Notes: generated by a model not told the origin, from the letters alone. A stretch of 14,598 nucleotides of DNA from JAZKFR01 sp040386295 (GCA_040386295.1 JAZKFR010000092.1:1-14598), one strand, 5' to 3'. Counted from the first letter of the stretch, positions 1 to 8,172 are shown. A program made the numbers and translations.

Positions 1-1
1 G

Positions 2-2497
2 CAAAATCCGCCTGCAGGTGAGGCAGACTATCTTATTGAACTGATTACCTATCGCGTCCCGGCAGGGGTGGATGATGCGGCTAAGGTCAAGGCGGAATTC
101 CTTGCGCGCGTTGCTCAAGGCGAGGTGTCGTGTGCGCTGTTGAGCAAAGTTAAGGCAAGCGAGCTGCTGGGTACGATGCTCGGCGGCTTTAACATCAAAC
201 CCTTGGTCGATTTGCTCAACTGCGCTGAATGCGGCGCCACCGCTGCGGCGAGTTTGAAAAAAACTTTGTTGATGTTCGATTATTTCCACGATGTTGAGGC
301 GCTTGCCAAGCAAGGCAATGCGCATGCCAGCGAAGTGTTGCGTAGCTGGGCGGAGGCGGAGTGGTTTACGACGCGCCCCGAAGTGCCGCAAGCGCTGACG
401 CTGACCGTATTCAAAGTGACGGGAGAGACGAATACAGACGATTTGTCGCCGGCTCCTGATGCTTGGTCGCGCCCTGATATTCCCTTGCATGCCTTGGCGA
501 TGTTGAAAAATCCGCGCGCCGGCATTATTGCCGACGAAGCGGGCAAGATCGGCCCGCTGAAACAGTTGGCTGAACTGCGTGCTAAAGGCCACCTCGTTGC
601 TTATGTTGGCGATGTGGTGGGCACGGGTTCTTCGCGCAAATCAGCTACTAATTCTGTGCTCTGGTTTACCGGTGAAGACATTCCTTTTGTGCCCAATAAA
701 CGTTTTGGCGGGGTGTGCTTAGGGACCAAGATTGCGCCGATTTTTTACAACACGATGGAAGACGCAGGCGCTTTGCCGATTGAGCTTGATGTCACGCAAA
801 TGAATATGGGCGACGTAATCGAGCTGCGTCCTTACGAAGGCAAGGCATTGAAGGACGGTAAAGTGATTGCCGAATTTAATGTCAAGTCGCCGGTGATTTT
901 TGACGAAGTGCGCGCTGGCGGACGTATTCCGCTGATCATCGGTCGTGGTCTTACGGCGAAAGCCCGCGCTGCACTAGGTTTGGGCGCCTCTACTGCGTTC
1001 CGTTTGCCGCAAGCGCCGGTGCTCAGTGCCGAGCAAAGTCGTCGTGGGTTTACCCTGGCGCAAAAAATGGTCGGGCGCGCCTGTGGCTTTCCAGAAGGAC
1101 AGGGCGTGCGTCCGGGTACCTACTGTGAGCCAAGAATGGCTACCGTCGGTTCACAAGATACGACGGGGCCGATGACGCGTGACGAGCTGAAAGATTTGGC
1201 CTGCTTGGGTTTTTCGGCGGATTTGGTGATGCAGTCTTTTTGTCATACGGCGGCTTATCCCAAGCTGATCGACGTGAAGATGCACCGCGAATTGCCCGTG
1301 TTCATGAGTACCCGTGGCGGCATTTCTTTGCGCCCCGGCGATGGCATCATTCATTCATGGCTCAATCGTTTGCTGCTGCCCGACACGGTGGGCACCGGCG
1401 GTGATTCGCATACGCGCTTCCCGATTGGCATTTCGTTTCCTGCCGGTTCTGGCTTGGTTGCTTTTGCTGCGGCGACAGGCGTTATTCCGCTTGATATGCC
1501 CGAATCTGTATTGGTACGCTTCAAAGGCAAAATGCAGCCCGGCGTGACGCTGCGCGATTTAGTCAATGCGATTCCGCTCTATGCCATCCGCCAAGGTTTG
1601 CTCAGCGTAGCCAAGCAGGGCAAGGTCAATGTGTTTTCCGGCCGCATCCTGGAAATAGAAGGCTTGCCTGATCTCAAAGTGGAGCAAGCTTTTGAGCTCT
1701 CCGACGCTTCAGCCGAACGTTCGGCGGGGGGGTGTACCGTGCATCTTGATAAAGCACCGATTATCGAATACATGCGTTCAAACATTACTTTAATGAAATG
1801 GATGATCGCGAACGGCTACCAGGATCGTCGCTCTTTAGCGCGGCGTATTCATGCGATGGAAGCGTGGATTGCTGATCCGAAACTGCTTGCACCTGATGCT
1901 GATGCTGAGTACGCGGCCGTCATCGAGATTGATCTGGCTGAAATTAAAGAACCTGTTGTGGCCTGCCCGAATGACCCGGACGACGTTAAATTTCTCTCCG
2001 AAATTGCCGGTAATAAAATCGACGAAGTTTTCATCGGTTCGTGCATGACCAACATCGGCCATTTCCGTGCTGCAGGGAAAATCTTAGACGGTAAAACTGA
2101 TTTGCCTACCCGTCTTTGGGTCGCTCCGCCGACGAAAATGGACGCCATGATTTTGAACGAAGAGGGCTACTACGCAGTGCTCGGGAAATCGGGTGCGCGT
2201 ATGGAAATGCCGGGCTGTTCGCTGTGTATGGGCAATCAGGCACAGATCAAAAAGGGAAGTACCGCGATGTCTACCTCGACACGCAACTTCCCCAATCGTT
2301 TGGGCGTCGATACTCAGGTTTATTTAGGCTCCGCCGAGCTGGCAGCAGTCTGTGCCTTGCTGGGCCGGATTCCGACTGCGAGCGAATATACAGAGCAGAT
2401 TCAGTTGGTCAATGCTAAGGCGAGTGATGTCTATCGCTATATGAATTTTGATCAAATCGCTGAGTTTCGAGAAGTGGCCGATACCGTCACGGTTTAA
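2..2497 (+). CDS. acnB: Aconitate hydratase B (5'-truncated by window edge)
   Basis: Bifunctional aconitase / 2-methylisocitrate dehydratase of the TCA and methylcitrate cycles, a cytoplasmic [4Fe-4S] enzyme. The frame is open from base 2, upstream of the first possible start (GTG at 68). The upstream codons read PPAGEADYL and YRVPAG, which match the N-terminal HEAT-like region of E. coli AcnB, so by comparison with that 865-residue protein about 34 codons lie off the left edge. The swivel-domain signature GDVVGTGSSRKSATNS and the long conserved block GSQDTTGPMTRDELKDLACL are present. The three cluster cysteines are visible: one in GSCMTNIGHF (codon at 2042) and two in PGCSLCMGNQ (codons at 2216 and 2225). 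The gene ends in TAA at 2495-2497 and is followed by an intrinsic terminator, so it closes its transcript. No frameshift or missing key residue was seen. Confidence 0.98.
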   Translation, partial: QNPPAGEADYLIELITYRVPAGVDDAAKVKAEFLARVAQGEVSCALLSKVKASELLGTMLGGFNIKPLVDLLNCAECGATAAASLKKTLLMFDYFHDVEALAKQGNAHASEVLRSWAEAEWFTTRPEVPQALTLTVFKVTGETNTDDLSPAPDAWSRPDIPLHALAMLKNPRAGIIADEAGKIGPLKQLAELRAKGHLVAYVGDVVGTGSSRKSATNSVLWFTGEDIPFVPNKRFGGVCLGTKIAPIFYNTMEDAGALPIELDVTQMNMGDVIELRPYEGKALKDGKVIAEFNVKSPVIFDEVRAGGRIPLIIGRGLTAKARAALGLGASTAFRLPQAPVLSAEQSRRGFTLAQKMVGRACGFPEGQGVRPGTYCEPRMATVGSQDTTGPMTRDELKDLACLGFSADLVMQSFCHTAAYPKLIDVKMHRELPVFMSTRGGISLRPGDGIIHSWLNRLLLPDTVGTGGDSHTRFPIGISFPAGSGLVAFAAATGVIPLDMPESVLVRFKGKMQPGVTLRDLVNAIPLYAIRQGLLSVAKQGKVNVFSGRILEIEGLPDLKVEQAFELSDASAERSAGGCTVHLDKAPIIEYMRSNITLMKWMIANGYQDRRSLARRIHAMEAWIADPKLLAPDADAEYAAVIEIDLAEIKEPVVACPNDPDDVKFLSEIAGNKIDEVFIGSCMTNIGHFRAAGKILDGKTDLPTRLWVAPPTKMDAMILNEEGYYAVLGKSGARMEMPGCSLCMGNQAQIKKGSTAMSTSTRNFPNRLGVDTQVYLGSAELAAVCALLGRIPTASEYTEQIQLVNAKASDVYRYMNFDQIAEFREVADTVTV

Positions 2498-2582
2498 TTC
2501 TTGCCGTGCTGGACTGCTCTGTGTCGCGATTGATCGCTGAGGTTTCAACGCGATAAATTCAAGCTCGACTAAAGTCTCAACC

Positions 2583-2616
2583 AAGCCCCGCTCAATTTTT
2601 GAGCGGGGCTTTTTTT
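2583..2616 (+). terminator. Intrinsic terminator of acnB
   Basis: The arms AAGCCCCGCTCAA (2583-2595) and TTGAGCGGGGCTT (2599-2611) are perfectly complementary around a tiny T loop, and the second arm runs into seven T residues (2610-2616). It starts 86 bases after the acnB stop. This is a textbook Rho-independent terminator. The left arm is preceded by only two A residues, so it would work mainly on the + strand. Confidence 0.95.
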
Positions 2617-2776
2617 ATGCCTTTTTAGCTAGGGCGCAGTCTGCGGCTGCTCTGCTTTGCTTGTTTTTTCTTTTTTCTCTATTTGCATGGAACTTGTTTG
2701 TTTGCGCGACTAATTGAGTGAGGGGAAGCACTTGTATTGTTGCGCAAAGATTTTTAAGTGTTTGAATTTATTTTTT

Positions 2777-2780
2777 GGAG
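2777..2780 (+). promoter_or_regulatory. Ribosome-binding site that sets the start at 2789
   Basis: GGAG lies eight bases before the GTG at 2789. The alternative in-frame TTG at 2714 has no purine-rich site before it, so this motif favours the shorter protein. Confidence 0.6.
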
Positions 2781-2788
2781 ATAAAAAA

Positions 2789-3397
2789 GTGGGAATAGGA
2801 TGTTGTAATCAAGTGCCGATTCGTCACGGCGAACCAGGGTCGATAAAAGTGCCTTTCTGCTGCGAGAAAACGCTTGTTTGTACAGATAAAAATCAAATTC
2901 AGACTGGTGGGTGCCTTGTCGTAGGGCTTGGTGCTGGTTTGCTTGCTGTCACGGGGTCTCCCCTTTGGGCAGCGCTGATCGGCGGCGGGGGAGCGTTGAT
3001 CGTAGGCAGTACTTGTTGTTGTAAAAATCCTCGAGATGTTCTCAATATAGAGCTTGGTGGGAAGAAGCTAAGCCCTGGTGTGTCAGGAAATGGTGAGACC
3101 TTTGAGAGTGCGCTGCGAGAAGCTGCTCAGGATGTTCAAGCGAACACTCAAGCGAACACTCAAGCGCCGCTCTCAGATCAGCAGCGATCTGAATTAGCTC
3201 AACAAGTAGACGTGAAATATCCTGGGACAAATGCTTACGCGCATAACTTATTTTTTAATCTTGATTCTGCTGAGTTAGAAGCTGGTTTGAAAGATTTGGC
3301 CGTTATGGATCGTGTGGTTAACCCAGCTTTTTATCCCAAGATGATGCAAGTTGTCACTCGAGTGCCTACAGTAGCGTTGCCGGAGATGGAGCGCTAG
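2789..3397 (+). CDS. Unrecognised cysteine-rich protein with a hydrophobic hairpin
   Basis: I do not recognise this family. From the GTG at 2789 the product is 202 residues; an upstream TTG at 2714 would give 227 but lacks a ribosome-binding site. There are nine cysteines, all in the first 78 residues: pairs at 5-6 and 24-25, singles at 31 and 42, and a triplet at 76-78. Residues 42-75 form a glycine-rich hydrophobic stretch broken by SPLW, which looks like a membrane hairpin bracketed by cysteines. The rest is soluble-looking, with a QANT tandem repeat near residues 117-124 and a charged C-terminal part. There is no obvious Sec signal peptide. The gene stands alone between the acnB terminator and a convergent operon. 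It is AT-rich (18 G/C in bases 2761-2820 and 20 in 3241-3300, against 37 of 60 at 1381-1440 in acnB), which suggests recent acquisition. An exported or membrane-inserting effector is possible but unproven. Confidence 0.7.
   Translation: MGIGCCNQVPIRHGEPGSIKVPFCCEKTLVCTDKNQIQTGGCLVVGLGAGLLAVTGSPLWAALIGGGGALIVGSTCCCKNPRDVLNIELGGKKLSPGVSGNGETFESALREAAQDVQANTQANTQAPLSDQQRSELAQQVDVKYPGTNAYAHNLFFNLDSAELEAGLKDLAVMDRVVNPAFYPKMMQVVTRVPTVALPEMER
3137..3166 (+). repeat. 12-bp in-frame tandem repeat
   Basis: CAAGCGAACACT occurs twice in a row (3137-3148, 3149-3160) and begins a third time (CAAGCG). It encodes QANT-QANT-QA and so does not shift the frame when copy number changes. Confidence 0.9.
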
Positions 3398-3475
3398 AGA
3401 AGGCCTGCCCGAATTGCTGATACGTAGGCCTGCGTTGTTTCAGACTGTTTGATTTTTTGTTGATTCTTTTTACCC

Positions 3476-3495
3476 CCTACGCACCTACGCACCTA
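3476..3495. repeat. 8-bp tandem repeat, 2.5 copies
   Basis: CCTACGCA is repeated at 3476-3483 and 3484-3491, followed by CCTA. It lies between two convergent genes, just outside the large inverted repeat. The rest of this 120-base gap (3398-3517) holds an 8-base direct repeat, AGGCCTGC, at 3401 and 3426, and no clear T-tract terminator. Confidence 0.85.
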
Positions 3496-3497
3496 TG

Positions 3498-3536
3498 ACT
3501 CGGCGTTTGCGCATGCTTCATGCCCAAACGCCGAGT
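3498..3536. repeat. Inverted repeat at the end of the SMUG1 gene
   Basis: ACTCGGCGTTTG (3498-3509) and CAAACGCCGAGT (3525-3536) are perfect complements. Inside them GCATG (3511-3515) and CATGC (3519-3523) also pair, leaving a 3-base loop and one C-C mismatch. The 17-bp hairpin contains the last codons and stop of the minus-strand gene. Neither side has a T-run, so it is not a standard intrinsic terminator. It may protect the 3' end or act as a barrier between convergent transcripts. Confidence 0.85.
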
Positions 3537-4273
3537 GCCATGAGTTGCTGGCTTGCTGCCTCGGCCCAGCCACGGTTGGCGGCGGGGCTGGCGGGGCTGG
3601 GGTGGAGGATGCGGCCAATACGTATGGGGCGCTTGCTCGGGCTGTCTGCGATGGCGATTTTGGCGCGGGTTTCAGCGAAGGCGCCGACGCCGATTAGCCA
3701 TTCGGCTTTGAGTGTTTGCAGTACGCCGCGTAGGTGTTCGTCGCAGGCGTGGTAGAGCGCTGCGCTTTCACTGGCTGGGAGTTTGTCGGGGGTGAGGTTG
3801 CGTCCCTCTGCAAAAAAAGCGAGCGGGCAGTAGTTGAGCACGAAGTGTTGTTTGAAGAAGGCGTCTGCCTTGCTAAAACGCTGTTGAAATAAGCCCCAGA
3901 GTCTGCGTCCGCTGACTTCTGAGCGGGTGCAGGAGAAGCCTTCGATTGGCCGTTTGGGGTTTTCTTTGTTGGGTTTTTCGATCTTGTTTTGAATGCCTAG
4001 CCAGTCGCGCACAACGGTGATTTCGCCAAAGGGGACGCCGCATTGCACCATACCGAAAGGGCCGGGGTTCATGCCGAGAAAAACGATTCTTTTTTCGCTG
4101 TTGCCGTAGCGGCGCAGGTATTCGGCGTGTGCCGCCCAGGCGTAGTCTAGGGGGTTGTAGGTGTGCGTGACGGGGGGGGCGAAGCAGAGTTTGTTGACTG
4201 TGCGCGCGAGTGTTTGGGCGAGGTCAATTAAGGATTCTGCCGTTGAGCTCACTGGTTTTTGTTTAGTCTGCAT
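3518..4273 (-). CDS. SMUG1-type (family 3) uracil-DNA glycosylase
   Basis: A base-excision-repair enzyme that removes uracil and related damaged bases from DNA. Family 3 membership is clear from LGMNPGPFGM, followed by GVPFGE and VRDWLGI, then SEVSGRRLWG, NYCPLAFF, GRNLTPDKLP and, near the C-terminus, HPSPASPAANRGW. These line up in order with vertebrate SMUG1. The catalytic Asn is residue 69 and the active-site His is residue 224 when counted from the ATG at 4273. One deviation is a Cys at residue 78 where human SMUG1 has Thr in its QTGVPFG motif. The ATG at 4273 is chosen because homology begins after it and it overlaps ampG by only 11 bases. An ATG at 4312 would add 13 lysine-rich residues. 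Neither start has a strong ribosome-binding site, so translation is probably coupled to ampG. It is the last gene of the metX-metW-ampG cluster. Confidence 0.93.
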   Translation of the reverse strand: MQTKQKPVSSTAESLIDLAQTLARTVNKLCFAPPVTHTYNPLDYAWAAHAEYLRRYGNSEKRIVFLGMNPGPFGMVQCGVPFGEITVVRDWLGIQNKIEKPNKENPKRPIEGFSCTRSEVSGRRLWGLFQQRFSKADAFFKQHFVLNYCPLAFFAEGRNLTPDKLPASESAALYHACDEHLRGVLQTLKAEWLIGVGAFAETRAKIAIADSPSKRPIRIGRILHPSPASPAANRGWAEAASQQLMALGVWA

Positions 4274-5606
4274 GGTGTTTTGGCTTTGTGTTTTCGCGCT
4301 CTTTTGCTTCATCGCGCCAGGGGGCGACGCGGATTAAGAGCAGCATGCCGGGCACGGCGAGTGCGCTGCATAGGATGAAGAACTGCAGCCAGCCTAGTTG
4401 TTCAACAAGCCAACCAGCAGAGGCGTTGATAAAGGTGCGTGGGACAGCGGCCAGGCTGGTGAATAGGGCGAATTGGGTCGCTGTGTAGGCGGGGTGGGTG
4501 GCTCGTGCGATGAAGGCGACGAAGGCGGCGCTACCCAGGCCAACACCCAGGGCTTCAAAGGCGATGACGGCGGCGAGCGCGGCGCGTTGTGCGTTGCCGA
4601 TAGGGCTTACGGGCTCTAGCCAGGCGAGCCAGGCAAAGCCAAAAATCGAGAGAAGTTGCAACAGGCCGAACAGCCAAAGTGCGCGGTTGATGCCGAGCTT
4701 GATCATCCACAGGCCGCCGAGTAGCGCGCCGATGACGGCAGGCCAGAGTCCGGCGTTTTTGGCGATCAGGCCAATATCGGTTTTGCTAAAACCGAGGTCT
4801 AGGTAGAAAGGCGTGGCTAACGCGGTGGACAGGGCGTCGCCGAGTTTGTAGCAGAAGATAAACGCCAAAATCCATAGCGCGCTGCGTAGTCCAGCACGGC
4901 CGATGAATTCTTGAAAAGGTTCGCTGATCGCTGCGCGTAGCGTGGATGCGATTTTGTTCGGCTGAACCAGCTTGGGTTCTTTGATCAGGAGTACGAGCAA
5001 CATGCCGGGCAGCATGAAGGCGGCGGTGATCCAGAAGACGCTAGACCAGGGCAACAGGTCGGCCAGAATCAAGGAGAGTGAGCCGGGGACTAAGCCTGCG
5101 ATGCGGTAGGCGTTGACGTGCACGGCGTTGCCCAGCCCGAGTTCTTGTTCGTTCAGTAGTTCGCGCCGGTAGGCGTCGATGGCGATGTCTTGCGTTGCTG
5201 AGCATAGGGCAAGCAGGCCGGCTAGCCATAAAACTAGGTTGATTTGACTGTGCGGATTGAGTCCGCCGAGCAGGCCGATGCTGAGCAATAAACCAATCTG
5301 GGTGAGCAGCATCCAGCTGCGGCGACGGCCGAGGCGGCTGAGTCGGTAGTGGTCGAGCAGCGGCGCCCAGAGTATTTTCCAGGTGTAGGGGAATTGGATC
5401 AGGGTGAACAGGCCGATTGTTTTGAGGTCTACCCCTTCGCTGCGTAACCAGGCGGGAACTAGGTTGAGCAATAGATAGAGTGGTAAGCCGGAGCTGAAGC
5501 CGATGGCCAAGCAGATGAGCATTTTGCGGCTAAACAGCATTTCCCTCAGACTGCTTGCTGAGTTTGGATCTGCGCTTAAAGCCTCGTCTGCGGCTCTAAG
5601 CTGCAT
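4263..5606 (-). CDS. ampG: AmpG-like muropeptide permease (MFS)
   Basis: An inner-membrane major facilitator protein, probably importing anhydro-muropeptides from the periplasm for cell-wall recycling. From the ATG at 5606 it has 447 residues, almost all hydrophobic segments, consistent with 12 or more membrane helices. AmpG hallmarks are SSGLPLYLLL in the first helix, KILWAPLLDHYRLSRLGRRR in the helix 2-3 region (about residues 77-97) and SATQDIAIDAYRRE near residue 136. A longer start at 5657 would overlap metW by 62 bases. The ATG at 5606 overlaps it by 11, the same spacing seen between ampG and the next gene, and is preferred. No beta-lactamase gene is nearby, so a recycling role is more likely than resistance signalling here. 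Substrate is inferred from family only. Confidence 0.9.
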   Translation of the reverse strand: MQLRAADEALSADPNSASSLREMLFSRKMLICLAIGFSSGLPLYLLLNLVPAWLRSEGVDLKTIGLFTLIQFPYTWKILWAPLLDHYRLSRLGRRRSWMLLTQIGLLLSIGLLGGLNPHSQINLVLWLAGLLALCSATQDIAIDAYRRELLNEQELGLGNAVHVNAYRIAGLVPGSLSLILADLLPWSSVFWITAAFMLPGMLLVLLIKEPKLVQPNKIASTLRAAISEPFQEFIGRAGLRSALWILAFIFCYKLGDALSTALATPFYLDLGFSKTDIGLIAKNAGLWPAVIGALLGGLWMIKLGINRALWLFGLLQLLSIFGFAWLAWLEPVSPIGNAQRAALAAVIAFEALGVGLGSAAFVAFIARATHPAYTATQFALFTSLAAVPRTFINASAGWLVEQLGWLQFFILCSALAVPGMLLLIRVAPWRDEAKERENTKPKHHAD

Positions 5607-6261
5607 GTTGCTTCGATGGTTTTGCCGATGGGTTTGCGCTGAGGCGGTAGAAGGCAAGGCTGCCGTTTAAGTTGGGGTCGTCGAGCACAGCCTGGCCGTG
5701 TTCGTCAAAAGCGATGCGTTCACGAATGTTGATCTGCATTTTGTCGCACAGCGTTTCAAAATCGGCGATGGTGAAGAAGCGAACGTTTGGTGTGTCGTAC
5801 CACTCGTAGGGTAGGTCTTCGGAAACAGGCATGTGGCCGCTGGCGATGGCTGTGCGGTTGTCGCGGTAGGCGAAGTTGGGGAAGCTGACAATTGCTTCTT
5901 CGGCGACGCGCAGCATTTCAGCGAGGATGCGCTCGGTGGCGTGTACCGCTTGCAGTGCTTGCGAGATGACGACGTGGTTGAAGGCGAGGTCGCCAAAGCC
6001 GGATAGGCCGCGCTCAATATCGGTTTGGATGACGTTGACGCCGTTATTGATGCAGGCGAGCACGCGTGCTGGGTCAATTTCGACGCCATAGCCGCTGACT
6101 TGCTTGTTTTCGCGTAAATAACGCAGCAGCGTGCCATCACCGCAGCCGAGGTCGAGAATGTGTTCGCCGGGCGGAATCCAATCGGCGATGACAGCGAAAT
6201 CGAAACGTGCTCGGGCGGCAGCTTTGAGACGGTACTCGTTTGAACTGAGTTGTTTTTTCAT
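5596..6261 (-). CDS. metW: MetW, methionine biosynthesis methyltransferase-like protein
   Basis: A SAM-binding class I methyltransferase-fold protein found beside metX in many proteobacteria and linked to the homoserine acylation step; its exact reaction is not settled. The nucleotide-binding loop ILDLGCGDGTLL is at about residues 35-46, preceded by the typical RARFDFAVIADWIPPG. Downstream come VISQALQA, SFPNFAYRDNR, the LPYEWYDTPNVRFFTIADFE block and FYRLS near the end. At 221 residues it is slightly longer than most MetW proteins (about 200), through a short N-terminal extension and a tail rich in Lys, Ser and Ala. Its ATG shares an ATGA overlap with the metX stop, a strong sign of coupled translation. 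Confidence 0.95.
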   Translation of the reverse strand: MKKQLSSNEYRLKAAARARFDFAVIADWIPPGEHILDLGCGDGTLLRYLRENKQVSGYGVEIDPARVLACINNGVNVIQTDIERGLSGFGDLAFNHVVISQALQAVHATERILAEMLRVAEEAIVSFPNFAYRDNRTAIASGHMPVSEDLPYEWYDTPNVRFFTIADFETLCDKMQINIRERIAFDEHGQAVLDDPNLNGSLAFYRLSANPSAKPSKQHAA

Positions 6262-7409
6262 ATTCTGATCTGCTGAAAATAGGCGCGTAGCAGGGCGTGG
6301 TAATGCGCATCGTCGAGTAGAAAGGAGTCGTGTCCGGCGGCGCAGTCGATCTCGGCATAGACGACAGAGCGGCGGTTGTGCAGCAGAGCAAAGACGATTT
6401 CACGCGAGCGGGCGGGTGAGAAGCGCCAGTCGGTGGAAAAGCTGGCGATGAAAAATTGCGCGCTGGCGTTGGCGAGGGCTGCGCCGAGATTGCCGTCGTA
6501 GGCGTAGGCTGGGTCGAAATAATCGAGTGCCTTGGTCATCATTAAATAGGTGTTGGCGTCGAAGACTGAGGCGAATTTGTCGCCTTGATGGCGTAAATAA
6601 GATTCGACTTCAAAGTCGACTTCGTAGCTGAATTTGTGCTGTCCGTGGCGCAGCTGCCGACCGAATTTTTCACCCATTTGATCGTCGGATAGATAGGTGA
6701 TGTGGCCGACCATACGCGCTAGGCGTAGGCCACGGGTGGGGATCACGCCGTGTGCGGCGTAGTGGCCGCCATGAAAATCAGGGTCGGACAGAATCGCTTG
6801 GCGAGCCACTTCGTTGAAAGCGATGTTTTGTGCCGATAGCTTGGGCGCGGAGGCAATGACCAGGGCGTGCCGAATGCGTTGTGGGAATTGGATTGACCAG
6901 GCTAGTGCTTGCATGCCGCCGAGACTGCCGCCGATGACCGCTGCCCAGCTGTCGATGCCGAGTAGATCGGCTAATTTGGCTTGCGCGGCTACCCAGTCTT
7001 CGACCGTCACCAGGGGAAAATTGGCGCCGTAGCATTGTCCGCTTTCGGGGTCGATCGACAAAGGCCCGGTCGAGCCGTTGCAGCCGCCTAAGTTATTCAC
7101 ACCCACGACAAAGAAGCGATCGGTATCGAGCGCTTTGCCCGGCCCTACGAGGTTGTCCCACCAGCCTGTATGTTGGCGATCGTCAGCATAAAAGCCGGCC
7201 ACATGGTGGTTGCCCGAAAGGGCGTGGCAGACCAGGACTGCGTTAGAAGCACTGGCGTTGAGTTGGCCATAGGTTTCAAAAGCGAGGTCAAAGCGCGCTA
7301 GCGTGGCGCCGCTTTTGAGTTTGAGTGGCGTATCGAAGCAGGCTTTGCGGGGTGCGACGAGGCCAATGGAGCTGGGGTTTGAAGGTTGGCTGCTGGGGTG
7401 TGGCTTCAT
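6258..7409 (-). CDS. metX: Homoserine O-acyltransferase MetX
   Basis: An alpha/beta-hydrolase-fold enzyme that acylates homoserine at the first committed step of methionine synthesis, in the cytoplasm. The nucleophile elbow GGSLGGMQALAW places the catalytic Ser at residue 162. The Asp in FSTDWRFSPARS (327) and the His in AGHDSFLLD (360) complete the triad. Other family blocks are HALSGNHHVAG, GWWDNLVGPGKALDT, NNLGGCNGSTGP and YLRHQGDKF. Length (383) is normal. The start is either ATG 7409 or the adjacent GTG 7412; an AGG lies about 12 bases before the ATG. Whether acetyl-CoA or succinyl-CoA is used cannot be told from this reading; betaproteobacterial relatives are often annotated as succinyltransferases. 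It leads the metX-metW-ampG-SMUG1 cluster. No SAM riboswitch was recognised in the 66 bases before it. Confidence 0.96.
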   Translation of the reverse strand: MKPHPSSQPSNPSSIGLVAPRKACFDTPLKLKSGATLARFDLAFETYGQLNASASNAVLVCHALSGNHHVAGFYADDRQHTGWWDNLVGPGKALDTDRFFVVGVNNLGGCNGSTGPLSIDPESGQCYGANFPLVTVEDWVAAQAKLADLLGIDSWAAVIGGSLGGMQALAWSIQFPQRIRHALVIASAPKLSAQNIAFNEVARQAILSDPDFHGGHYAAHGVIPTRGLRLARMVGHITYLSDDQMGEKFGRQLRHGQHKFSYEVDFEVESYLRHQGDKFASVFDANTYLMMTKALDYFDPAYAYDGNLGAALANASAQFFIASFSTDWRFSPARSREIVFALLHNRRSVVYAEIDCAAGHDSFLLDDAHYHALLRAYFQQIRI

Positions 7410-7475
7410 CACGGTATGAACCTGGTTCGAGAGGGGGTTCGGGTCGGCTGCTGCGTATGGGCAGACAAAAGAACT

Positions 7476-8084
7476 TCAGACGGTGTAGTTCAGCTTCCGA
7501 TACGTGCTTGGTGCATTTTTCCACTCAAGGCTATTAGCTTTCTTCCAGCCTTTTGACGTTGCTAGTTCTTCTCCTGCAGTGGCCATTACATCAAGACGCA
7601 TCGACCACCACATTAGATAATCATTCGCCTTGCAGCAGATCGAAACCCACGGATCAATGATTATCGCTTGATTATTCCAGTCAGCAAAATTGTCAGGAAA
7701 GAATCCGTTTTTCTCTGGTAGTTGATCCAGGACGAGAAATATGTGATCCCCGGGTGGCTGTAGCTGTACCAGGCGAAAGACAGGCTTCTCATGACTTCCA
7801 GATAAGTAGAGGCAAGCTGCGGCGCACTGTTCCATACAGTTGCCCGCTTTATATTGCATTACCTTGCGACCATAGGCGACGACTTCTTGCATGGTGCAGC
7901 CCTGTTGTGGCGAGAGTGTTTTTAGGTGCACTACTGCAGAACTTGCTTCATAGCGGATCAAGGGATCTCTTGTTGGGCTCCATGCTTTGGGTTTGCTGAG
8001 TTGCCCAACACCCTGATTGTTGCAGCCGAGGGGAATGCAAGCTTTTGCGTAACGGAGAGCAGCTTGAGCTAGAGTCATTCGCAT
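7476..8084 (-). CDS. Uncharacterised protein with papain/transglutaminase-like Cys-His-Asp pattern
   Basis: No family was recognised with certainty. The 202-residue product has three spaced motifs resembling papain-fold or transglutaminase-like enzymes: AGNCMEQCAAACLYL (Cys 83 at the start of a helix), GDHIFLVLD (His 114) and IIIDPW (Asp 144). This pattern, with a Glu two residues after the Cys, is known from bacterial cysteine proteases and deamidases, including some secreted effectors, but the assignment here is inferred from motif order only. There is no signal peptide or membrane helix. Further cysteines lie at 16, 21, 63, 87, 91 and a pair at 150-151. AGGGA upstream of the ATG supports the start. 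The gene is AT-richer than its neighbours (26 G/C in 7501-7560 against 41 in 6901-6960 within metX) and sits alone between ptsI and metX, which suggests an insertion. Confidence 0.8.
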   Translation of the reverse strand: MRMTLAQAALRYAKACIPLGCNNQGVGQLSKPKAWSPTRDPLIRYEASSAVVHLKTLSPQQGCTMQEVVAYGRKVMQYKAGNCMEQCAAACLYLSGSHEKPVFRLVQLQPPGDHIFLVLDQLPEKNGFFPDNFADWNNQAIIIDPWVSICCKANDYLMWWSMRLDVMATAGEELATSKGWKKANSLEWKNAPSTYRKLNYTV

Positions 8085-8172
8085 GATTGGGTTCCCTAAG
8101 GTTAGATTTGTATCTGATGTGTTTGCTTTGCTCGGTGCTTAATCGTCTACTTTTGCTTTTTGGCTAGGTGGT

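Noticed and set aside
1835..2418. Several open frames of 65-100 codons on both strands inside acnB
   Set aside because: They are shadows of a highly conserved gene and have no independent start signals or recognisable domains.
2714..2788. Longer TTG start for the cysteine-rich protein
   Set aside because: No ribosome-binding site precedes it, whereas GGAG is well placed before the GTG at 2789.
7410..7475. SAM riboswitch before metX
   Set aside because: The space is only 66 bases and shows no recognisable SAM-I, SAM-II or SAH riboswitch core.
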